Source: Astropecten irregularis (taxonomy: Eukaryota > Echinodermata > Asteroidea > Paxillosida > Astropectinidae). From it: a stretch of DNA of 64,000 nucleotides. The stretch is taken from assembly GCA_963971285.1 (NCBI GenBank), contig OZ020254.1:17576932-17640931 (forward strand), read 5' to 3'. Of this stretch, positions 48,840-59,400 are shown one piece after another (position 1 is the first letter of the stretch; each line of letters starts with the position of its first letter). A model generated the notes under the pieces. That model saw nothing but the letters and a program-made list of their open reading frames with translations, was not told the origin of the DNA and did not search any database. The position numbers were made by a program, and so were the translations under genes.

Positions 48840-50729
48840 GATGAATACCTTCGGTATTATTAAGTCCCAATGAACTGATATAATCCACAGAGTATTAAAC
48901 ATATACGATCAAAAAATCAGCTCCTGATCAATATTGTTTTGTATGCTTTTATCACAAATACACACTAAAACTGTTTGCGTCTGTCACACATAGGTCCAAA
49001 CGTCTGACTTCGAATCATGCTGTAGGCTTGTTTATAACGCAGGAACTCGGTTTGCAAGCTGAATATAGCAGGGACTTGCAGCTTTTAAATTTCCGATAAA
49101 CTGAGGACGAACCATTCATCCATGGCTTCTTTAATATGATTATAGGGGGTGTCAATCAAAGACCTTGTCTGAGTTTCATTCAGGAGAAGGTGTCTGCAAT
49201 TAAATTTCATTCCCTTTCCATTAGCGAGCGAGATAACAAAGGAACATGAGAATTTCACAAAGGTTAACCGAATATCAAATTCTATAGACCCATTTAATGT
49301 GTACATTTAATACCATCCTTGCAGAGGCCGATGGGGGACTGCCAAGATGGCAACTGCAATGAATTTACCAACCATCTTGGGATTTTTAAATGTAGGGACT
49401 TGGAACTGAAAGGCATGCTTTGAATCAATTCTCATTAATGTTAGTTTGGTACGCCGTGTGAGGAATTGTAGCTGAAGAATCCAGCAGAACAAATTCGTCT
49501 TATGTAAATGAAATTTGACGGTTTGCGTGGTGGATGCATGCACAATGGAGGATGTTTATGCATGGTGACGCCATGTATTAAACTCTCCTGAGACTGAGTG
49601 TGGCTCTACGAAGAGCCGCTAACTCAATCACTGGATTTTCTGGTGTGTTTTATTCCCACGGTATCACTCTATCAGTTGCACGAGTTTCCACGTAAATTCA
49701 CCTTCAATCTGGAGCTATTATTCTTGTAGTGAAACGGTTTTCTGATGTGTAGTGGGTGTCACCTGGAATCTCAAGGTTTAGCCTTATTGAACATTCTTAT
49801 ATAGCTGTCGTGTTCTTAATTGTTATGTATTGTTCCGTCTGAAAATCCGAAAGTAATATTCCTGAATAATCTTACCCGAAACTGTCAAAATTCATAGTTG
49901 GCACGTGTAATCCTCCAAACATTGCTTAGCTATCTACTTAAATTATCCTTATTATTGTTCAATTCGTGAATATCTTGTAAACTTAGCTGATGATGCTACC
50001 CGAGCACAACACTTAAACTCTTTTCATTGATAAATATATCGGTATCACATATGCACGAACAAAATAAAATTGACAAATTTCCCTTCTGTTTTACACATGC
50101 AGTTGGTGTTAACCTCGTTGTGTACCTTTCTCTAACCTCACTGGACGACACCGACTATCTGGTAGAAATTGGTGTGCTAGTCAAGGAACGCCTGCACCAT
50201 TGTGTGTTTAATGAGGTAAGATCAATTTGTTTTCCGTCATTTTAAAGTCACATTTTTACAGTGTTTATGAAGCCAAATACTGTTATCAATTTACCCGCAA
50301 TCTATTAGAGTTCCCTACTATGTTCGTGTCGATTGGTTTATATAATTTAGAGAGTGATTTTGAAGACTTTTTCGTGATGTTTGAGTAAAATTGATTGCAC
50401 GTGTATGCACATGTTAATATATAATTCACTATAGATATCCAAACACACTGGTGATGATGATGATGCCATCAAGTGATAGACCTGTCACACTCACATGTCT
50501 CAGTAATGCATTTCCGCGTACAGTTTACTCACAGTCACTTGTTAAAAATTGAATAACATGTGCGCTTTACAAAGCTGGATATTTTATCAATTTGTTGCCA
50601 AATTGAAAAAATAGAAAAAATAGTTCAAACCACATTATTGTAGTTAGCAGCGTCTAATGGCCGTAAATAACTTATTTGTTATTATTTTGTTACTCTTTAA
50701 TAATTGGTATAATAAAGAGAGGTTATTAC
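48840..50729. other. interval between exons I and H
   Basis: It contains the 5' flank of H and the 3' flank of I with the second 113-nt exon-like block (50103-50215). Unlike the G/F and K/J intervals it has no exon relic, because an intact exon of that type (H) stands in its place. Confidence 0.65.
50103..50215 (+). other. 113-nt exon-like block, copy 2
   Basis: Same flanks and length as the block at 41780-41892, and open in the same frame (VYLSLTSLDDTDYLVEIGVL). Retention of length and of both splice-like borders across copies is suggestive only. Confidence 0.35.
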
Positions 50730-52736
50730 CTGTATCAGGATCATCAGAAACGCCATGAAGAGCTGTACGCCTGGTGAGATCCAACGAGGCCGTCCAGCAG
50801 ACTTTGTACCAGCTCTAAAGATACGATAGATCCTACTCACTTTGAGTAAGGTTGGAGCGTAGGTCAATGTAAAGCACAGATTAACCATAGCCTTAGAGAA
50901 ACAACAGGTGGCAGAAGTGGGATGCGATATCAGCAGAAATGTAGAGACAAATGCTAGGAAGAGACCGATGACATTGACGGCACTCAGCTCACGACTGGTT
51001 GCTTTGATTACACTGTGGTTACGGTAAACAGTCATACCAAATGCTACCAGCCCAGACAGAAGGAAGCCGGCGCATGATATGATCACATTAGACAGGTGTA
51101 GTGTGTCAGTCCAGTCAGTAACTTTTGGAATGATCGGGATACAAGACAAACGGTCCTCATCAGGCCACTCAGTCTCCTCACAATCCATACATTCTGTATT
51201 ATTGACAACAACAGCATATGCCTCACATTGAAAACAACCAAAGCAGCATTTTTCTTCCAATGGAGCAAGTCTGTAACCTGCTTGGCAGACGTCTACACAT
51301 GTTGAAGCTGGAACATTGCTTGAACCAGATGGCCAGATAATATCTTGATACATTTCCAGACGCCGTTCTGGAGGAGCCAATGCATCCCATATACCCACCG
51401 TAACCACTCTGAACTTGCCCTCATCAATCTGTACATTGAGTATTTGGTATTTGCCCTCCATGTCGCCATCTTGGTTGAACTGAAAACGTCCTCTAACTCC
51501 TTCAAAGCGGACTTGCTTGAGATGGGTCAGAAGGTCTTTTCCGTTCAGAGTGCTGATATCTGATGAATTCATGAGGGATTGTATTGCATAGGCAAATGCG
51601 TATACGGCATCGATTACTGGAGCCATGAGGCTTTCTGTGTTGTATAGCTCAAGGTGAGGCATACCACAACGTTCGTCAACCCACACGGTGCAATTATTGA
51701 CTGTCTCCCAGTTGCTCAAGAAGAAATTAAACCCGGGGCTCTTCTCAATTGCACGTCTGTCCAAGCTTGAGAAAAATTCATAGAACCCTTGGGGCTCCGG
51801 ATTGTGAAGGCCGGTGAACAGGGATCCTTTTGGTGCTCCTTGGGAAAGATAAAAGCCCCAAGCCTCACTCCCAAACCAAATGAAATGCCCCTCCTTACCG
51901 TTCTCTCCTTCTACAGCTTTGACGATCTTTCGCCCAAGGAATGAATCTCCAAAGACAACTACCACGCGAGCCTTTTGAGCCTTCCATACCAATGTGGAAA
52001 CTTTCTCCAGTTCGGAGGTTGTAAGGGGCGAGTGAACAGGCAGAGACAGAGCTATGCAGATGCCCTTACTTTCAGCTAGTACCTCTAAAGCATGGGCACC
52101 TCGGATCCCATAAGTATCTGCTTGGTAAATGACAGATATATAATCCCATCCCATGTAAGAGATGACGTCTACCATGGCCTGAGCTTGTAAACGATCGGGA
52201 GGAACAGACCGAAGGAAAAATGGAAATCTTGTTTTATCGCTGAGTTCATCACTCGTTGCACCGTATGCTATCATTGGTGTCTCGTATAGGTCGGCGACTG
52301 CTCCAACGATGGTACTCACCGTGCTTGTCTGTGGACCAATGATTCCAAGCACCTTTTGGGTTTGATCATGGGATGAGTTGTCGTGCTGAAGAGGAGAATT
52401 AGATTCAGTATTCGCCTGGACCAAAGATAATGCAGACCAAAGTGAAATGTCATCGTTATAGCAACCGACTCTTATATCAAAGCCAAGACTGATTTTGGGA
52501 AGCAGGTCACTCCTGTTGTTCACCTCTTCGATGGCATACACCATGGCTAGTGGTAACTGTAGAGCCCACATCGTTGGATGTTTCTCACATCTGCGTGCCC
52601 TTATAGGAAAGAGCCCGCCGAGTTTGATGTCCCCATTCCGAGTGTACGACAGTTGAGCCATTGGCGGTATGACATTCGTTTCCATGCTCATATCGAAAAG
52701 TAACATTACAAACAGTAATATGTGTAGGGACAACAT
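50730..52736 (-). CDS. mGluR-like class C GPCR, variable exon I
   Basis: This is a 669-codon exon; start at 52736 (MLSLHILLFVMLLFDMSM). The 5' type is that of H; the 3' end and donor (CAG|GTAATA at 50730/50729) are those of G and K. The dimer-loop cysteine is absent (NSPLQHDNSSHDQTQKV). A segment of VFT lobe 2 is distinctive: FYEFFSSLDRRAIEKSPGFN replaces the FFDYLSNLERRAIEKNPWFE of the others, which may alter the cleft or lobe interface. Backbone-binding motifs are intact, with Glu in FGSEAW. The CRD has nine cysteines, then TM1 (LSNVIISCAGFLLSGLVAFG) to mid-TM4. The last intron would be 29.2 kb. Confidence 0.92.
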
Positions 52737-54030
52737 GATGTATACCTTCGGTATTATTAAGTCCCAATGAACTGATATAATCCACAGAGTATTAAACATA
52801 TACTATCATAAAATCAGCTGCTGATCAATATTGTTTTTATGTTTTTTTTCACAAGTACACAATACAATCCGCACTAAAACTGCTTGCGTCTCTCACACAT
52901 AGGTCCAAACGTCTGACTTTGAATCATGCTGTAAGATTGTTTATTACGCAGGAACTCGGTTTATATGCTGAATATAGGAAGGAATTGAAGCTTTTAATGT
53001 TCCGATATAAAAACTGAGCACGAACCACGCATTCATCCCTGGCTTTATTAATAGGATTACAACAGATGTCAATCGAAGACCTTGTCTGAGTTTCATTCAG
53101 GTAAGGTTTCTGCCATTAGATTTCCTCCCCTTTCCATTAGCGAGCTAGATAACAAAGGAAGATGACAATTTCTCAAGATTTAACCGAATATCAAATTCTA
53201 TAGACACATTTTATGTGTACATGTACATTTAATGCCATCCTTGTACAGGCCTATGGGGGACTGCCAAGATGGCAACTACAATGAAGGCTCTTGACAATTA
53301 TCATGTTTTGCATCGCAGTCCAGATTTCTGCAACATAGAAACTTGGCATCATGTCAACGGCAGACAAACAGGTTTCAACGGAAAACAAAAAACTGCAGCG
53401 ATCACTTTCTCTAATTTTCCGGCGAACGTTTCTTCAGTTAAGCTTTATTGCACCAATTACATACAGACTCCGGTTCAATGGAGTTGTAGCAGTTTACTTA
53501 TAGAACAGTTTCATCTTGACATCCTTGGAGTAAGTCTTATGGCTGTTTAAGTAAATCTATGACGTTTACGTCATCATGAATCTGTCGAGGATGTTTAACA
53601 AACATTCACATGGACACATACATGCATGATACATAAACGTAATACTACATGCATTATGCACAAGCTTCAAGATGTATTTTGGGGTCTTTGACTTCAGACA
53701 ATATATTGTGTAACGATTCACTATAGATATCCAAACACACTTGGTGATGGAGATGATGCCATCAAGCGATAGACCTGTCAAACTTGCATGTCGAAGTAAT
53801 GCATTTCCTCGAAAAGTTTACTCACAGTCACTTGTTATGTTAACTAAGTGAAGTTTAAACTTTACAAAGGTGGAGATGTTATCAATTTTTTGCCAAATTG
53901 ATAAAAACAAAATTGTTCAAACCACATTATTGTAGTGAGCAGCGTCTGATGGTCGTAAATAGCTTATTTCTTTTTATTATTTTGTTACTCTTATAGTTTA
54001 ATAATTGGCAAAATAAAGAGATGTTTTTAC
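52737..54030. other. interval between exons J and I
   Basis: It is close to identical to the right-hand parts of 35580-38025 and 44433-46871 (3' flank of the F/H/J type) and then runs directly into the 5' flank of I. No relic is present because the intact exon I occupies that position. No TM5-TM7 exon. Confidence 0.7.
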
Positions 54031-56038
54031 CTGAATAAGGAGCAGCAGAAACACCATGAAGAGCTGCACGCCTGGTGAGATCCAACGAGGCCGTCCAGCA
54101 GACTTTGTACCAGCTCTGAAGATACGATAGATCCTACTCACTTTGAGTAAGGTTGGAGCGTAGGTCAATGTAAAGCACAGACTAACCATAGCCTTGGATA
54201 AACAACAGGTGGCAGAAGTGGGATGCGATGTCAGCAGAAAGGTAGAGACAAAGGCTAGGAAGAGACCGATGACATTGACGGCGCTCAGCTCACGGCTGGT
54301 TGCTTTGATTACACTGTGGTTACGGTATACAGTCATACCAAATGCTATCAGCCCAGACAGAATAAAGCCGACGCATGATAGGATTACAATAGACAGGTGT
54401 AGTGTGTCAGTCCAGTCAGTAACTTTTGGAATGATCGGGATACAAGACAAACGGTCCTCATCAGGCCACTCGGTCTCCTCGCACTCCATACATTCTGTAT
54501 TATTGACAACAACAGCATACGCCTCACATTGGAAACAACCAAAGCAGCATTTTTCTTCCAACGGAGCAAGTCTGTAACCTGCTTGGCAGACGTCTACGCA
54601 TGTTGAAGCTGGGACTTCGGTCGAACCAGATGGCCAGATAATATCTTGATACATTTCCAGACGCCGTTCTGGAGGAGCTAATGCATCCCATTTACCAACC
54701 GTTACCACTCTGAACTTCCCGTCATCAATCTGTACATTGAGTATTTGGTATTTGCCCTCCATGTCGCCATCTTGGTTGAACTGAAAACGTCCTCTAACTC
54801 CTTCAAAGCTGACTTGCTTGAGACGGGTCAGAAGGTCTTTTCCATTCAGAGTGCTGATATCTGATGAATTCATGAGGGAATGTATTGCATACGCAAATGC
54901 GTATACGGCATCGACTACTGGAGCCATTGGGCGTTCTGTCCTGTATTGGTCAAGATGGGGCATACCACAACGTTCGTCAACCCACACGGTGCAATTATTG
55001 ACTGTCTCCCAATTGCTCAAGAAGAGCTCAAACCAGGGGTTCTTCTCAATTGCACGTCTCTCCAAGTTTGATAAATAGTCAAAGAATCCTTGGGGCTCCG
55101 GATTGTGAAGGCCGGTGAACAGGGATCCTTTTGGTGTCTTGTGGGAAAGACCAAAAGCCCAATACTCACTACCAAACCAAATGAAATGCCCCTTACCGCC
55201 ATCTCCTTCTACAGCTTTGACGACCATTCGCCCTGTGTATGATCCCCCGAAGACAACTACCACGCGAGCCTTTTGAGCTTTCCACACCAAGGTGGAAACT
55301 TGCTCTAGTTCGGAGATTGTAAGTGGCGAATGAATAGGCAGAGACAGAGCTACGCAGATGCCCCTTTAAAGCTAGCACCTCTAAAGCGTGGGCACCTCGG
55401 ATCCCATAGGTGCTCGCTGTGTATATGACAGATATATAGTTCCAGCCCATGTAGGTGATGACATCTACCATGGCCTGAGCTTGTAAACGATCTGGAGGCA
55501 CAGACCGAAGGAAAAATTGAAATCTTGTTTTATCGCTGAGTTCGTCACTCGTTGCACCGTATGATATCATTGGTGTTTCGTAAAGATCGGCAACTGCTCC
55601 AGTGACTATACTTCTTGTGCTTGTAAACGGACCAATGATTCCCCGCACCTTTCTGGACGTATCGTGGGATGAGTTCACGCTCTTAGGACAATGGTCTACT
55701 TGAGTAACGGATGTTGTATCTGCCTGAACCATAGACAGTGCAGCGAACAAGGCGTTGTCCTCGTTCCAGCAACTGTCTCGTATTTCAAAACCAAGATTGA
55801 TGTTGGGCAGCAGGTCGCTCCTGTTATTAATCTGTTCGATAGCAAACACCATGGCCTCAGCAAGCTGTAAATACCGCATCGATGGAACTCTTTCACACCT
55901 GCCGGACTTCAAAGGAAAGATCCCACCGAGTTGGATGTCTCACTTTCGGGTGTATAATACCCGAGCTGCCGGTAAAGCAACCACTATTGCTGCACAAAGG
56001 AGTAGTGATGCACCCAAGATCATCTGAGTGCCTGACAT
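54031..56038 (-). pseudogene. mGluR-like variable exon J, broken
   Basis: Start and signal peptide are intact (56038, MSGTQMILGASLLLCAAIVV). A G-to-T change then turns the Gly codon of the RKGDIQLGG segment into TGA (55942-55940), and a two-base deletion near 55365 shifts the frame in the EVLAERRGIC segment. Everything 3' of that, including lobe 2, the nine-cysteine CRD, TM1 to mid-TM4 and the donor CAG|GTAAAA, is open and well conserved. Sequence and 3' flank are closest to F and H. It keeps the DHCPKS cysteine. It could still serve as a donor in gene conversion. Assembly error at one site is possible, but two independent lesions make that less likely. Confidence 0.9.
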
Positions 56039-56395
56039 GATTTTGCTCAATCTGTCTGCAGTAGTATGGGTAGAAAACACGATCTCGTGATGAAGAATCT
56101 CCTTGATAAGGGCACCTGCTATGGACACATGCATCATCCGAAGAATACGATCAGTGTACAGTCAATAGCCTACAGTCGTACTGCTAAAATACATAATGTA
56201 TAAATGATCACAAGCCGAGGATAAATATCTGTTCAAGAATTGTCAATTCTTCTGAAATGCCCTCTACGGCGTTTATACAAACCGGATGGATTGTGTGATG
56301 CTTCAGCAAGATCCGACAGAGAACCGTCCGTGTGTGTAGTTTGTAATTTTCCAATATAATTGGTTGGTATCGCCATTAATACGAATTACAAATTG

Positions 56396-56553
56396 AACAG
56401 CCGATCACTCCTGTTGTTCACCTCTTCGATGAGATACACCCTGGCTTCTGGTAACTGTAGAGCCCACATCAATGGAAGTTTCTCACATTGTGCGTGTCCT
56501 TATATGAAAAAGCCCGCCGAGTTTGATGTCCCCATTCCGAGGGTATGGTACCA
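56396..56553 (-). pseudogene. truncated 5' relic of a variable exon (upstream of J)
   Basis: It shows the same deletion structure as the relic at 40392-40552 (no signal peptide, ends after the NNRSDLL region), with additional substitutions that break the MVYAIEE segment. Confidence 0.8.
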
Positions 56554-56924
56554 CAAGTACACTCTACAATCTGCTGTAAGACTATGCTCATGTCTCTCAC
56601 TCACGTCGAAGCATCTGACTTTGAAACATGCTGTAGGCATGTTTATAATTACGCAGGAACTCGGTTTGTAAGCTGAATATAAGAAGGACTTGCAGCTTTT
56701 AATGTTCTGATCAACTAAGCCCAAACCATCCATCCCTGGCTTTATTAATATGATTACATGGACTATCAATCGAAGACCTTGTCTGAGTTTCATTCAGGAG
56801 AAGGTAACTGCAATGTGTTTATTTTCCTTTCCATTTGGGAGTTAGATAACAAAGGAAGAGGAAATTTTCTCAAGGGTAAACGTAATATCAAATTCTATAG
56901 AAACATTTTATGTTTACACTTAAT

Positions 56925-57992
56925 ATAGGTTTTCCCGGTCATTTTCGGCAAATGAGCGGGCAATTTAAACGCTGCGTCATTCCGTTTCGCGTGAAACTGT
57001 AAGGCACCTCAAAAATGTCATTCGATTTCATTTTATGTGCAAGCAAATGTTCACAAGGGTCAGGCGATTAAATAGAATCGCCTTTCACTTAAAAAATTCC
57101 ATTCGAATAGCATTCAAATTCGCAACGACTTTTGGCAGTGTGCGCTTAGTCATTCGAATTCGTTTTGGGGCAGGCATTTCTGTGAATTGTTCAGCAAATT
57201 TAGCGTTCTGTCAGAAATTATGAATGTACCGCAAGAATAAAAAGGGTATAGAATGGTTCACTTCTTGTATTGGAAACCACTTATGTGATGTCCCCTGACG
57301 ACAATTGTTTGTAATTGAAAAATCCTCGAAAATAATGGCAGCTTTCGGTCGATGTACGAGGGAATATCTAATGTTGACGGTTGATTGATGCATTCGAATG
57401 ATTTAGATTACATTGAGCTTGCAGTCAATTTGAACATCAACACCATGATTTTCAAAACACATCTATGGCACCAATCCTCTCTTGAGAATAAACAAATAAC
57501 AAATCAAAGAAATATAGACATTCATGGAAAGGGAAAATGACACAAGATACAAAGAAATAAACATGTGTAAAAGGGTTTGCATTTGTTTGCTTATGTTGCA
57601 TTGTCGCAACGTATTTGAGATCCGGACGAAGAGAGAGGTTGGTCAGAGGAGGGGCTATTCATTTCAAAATGGATGATGAGATGCGACACCATTGCAATAA
57701 AGGGGTTTGCATTTGTTTGCTCATTTTGCGAAATTGGTTGTCTCAAAACGAAAACGTAAGTAACGATCTGGTATAAATCGTTGTTTGCGGTTACTCTGCT
57801 AAATTGAATGCCGATTTTGCATGGCTAAACTGAACGACAGTTGAATTTAATTGAATGCAATGCTATATAGATACGGATGCATCAAAGTGAAATCGAGTGA
57901 CGGTTTCAACCGAGGAGGCAAAATCACGTCAACACGAATGCATGAAAATGAAATTGGCCGCTCATTTGCCGAAAATGACCGGGAAAACCTAT
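56925..57992. mobile_element. ~1.07-kb DNA transposon with 35-bp perfect inverted ends
   Basis: The left terminus ATAGGTTTTCCCGGTCATTT (35 bases to 56959) is matched exactly by the reverse complement at 57958-57992. The paralogous flanks at about 40930 and 49313 run uninterrupted from TTAAT to CCTTGC at this point, so the element is an insertion. There is no transposase, only short frames, so it is a non-autonomous element. The target duplication is ambiguous. Confidence 0.9.
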
Positions 57993-58818
57993 CCTTGCAC
58001 AGGCCTACGGGGGACTGCCAAGATGGCATTTACAATGTGAAGACTCTTCACAATTACATTTCAGTCAAAGGATGTGTGTAAGAAAGCGAATTTACCAACC
58101 ATCTTGGGATTTGTAAATGTACGAATTTGGAGCTTTAAGGCATGCTTTGAACCAATGCTCGTTAATATTAGATTGGTATGCCGTATGAGGAATTGTAGCT
58201 TGAAGAATCCAGCAGAAAAAGTTCATATTGTGTAAATGAGATTTGAAAGTTTGTGTGGTGGGCGCACAATGTAGGACTAAGTGTTTGTGCTTGGTGACGC
58301 CATGTTTTAAACTCTCCTGAGGCTGACTGTGGCTCTAAGAGGAGCCGCTAACTCAATCACTAAATTTTCTGGTGTGTTTTAATCCCACGGTATCACTCTA
58401 TCAGTTGCCCGAGTTTCCACGTAAATTCACCTTCAATCTGGAGCTATTATTCTTGTAGTGAAACGGGTTTCTGATGTGTAGTGGGTGTCACCTGGAATCT
58501 CAAGGTTTAGCTTATTCAACATTCTTATAAATGTATTGTTCTTAATTGTCATGTATTGTTCCGTCTGAAAATCCGAAAGTAAAATTCCTGAATAATCTTA
58601 CCCGAAATTGTCAAAATTCATAGTTGGCACGTGTGATCCTCCGATCATTGCTTAGCTAACTTAAATTATCCTTATTATTGTTCAATTCGTGAATATCTTT
58701 AGCAGATGATGCTACCCGAGCACAACACTTCGACTCTTTTCATTGATAATTATATCGGTATCACATATGCACGAACAAAATAAAATTGACAAATTTCCCT
58801 TCTGTTCTACACATGCAG

Positions 58819-58931
58819 TTGGTGTTAACCTCGTTGTGTAACTTTCTCTAACATCACTGGACGACACCGACTATCTGGTAGTAATTGGTGTGCTAGTCAA
58901 GGAACGCCTGCACCATTTTGTGTTTAATGAG
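58819..58931 (+). other. 113-nt exon-like block, copy 3 (interrupted)
   Basis: Third copy with the same borders (CATGCAG| and GAG|GTAAGATC). It has TAA in the frame that is open in the other two, which argues that the block is not under coding constraint here. Confidence 0.35.
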
Positions 58932-59400
58932 GTAAGATCAATTTGTTTTCCGTCATTTTAAAGTCACATTTTTACAGTGTTTATGAAGGCAAATACTGTT
59001 ATCAATTTATTTAAGTTCCCTACTATGTTCGTGTCGATTGGTTTATAGAGTTTAGAGAGTGATTTTGAAGACTTTTTGGTGATATTTGAGTCAAATTGAA
59101 TGCACGTGTATTACGCATACTGTTTAACACGTCTATGTTAATATATAATTCACTATAGATATCCTAACGCACTGGTGATGATGATGATGCCATCAAGCGA
59201 TAGACCTGTCACACTCACATGTCTCAGTAATGCATTTCCTCGTACAGATTACTCATAGTCACTTGTTAATAACTGAATGAATGTAAGCTTTACAAAGCTG
59301 GACATTTTTGTTGCCAAATTGATAAAATTGGCCGTAAATAACTCATTTCTTTTTATTATTTTGTTACTCTTTAATTGGTTTAATAAAGAGAGGTTATTAC

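Larger units (their letters stand above)
56039..59400. other. interval between exons K and J
   Basis: It contains the 5' flank of J (F type, lacking conserved box 1), an exon relic, a ~1.07-kb inverted-repeat transposon, and the 3' flank of K with the third 113-nt block. It is longer than the equivalent G/F interval mainly because of the transposon. Confidence 0.7.
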
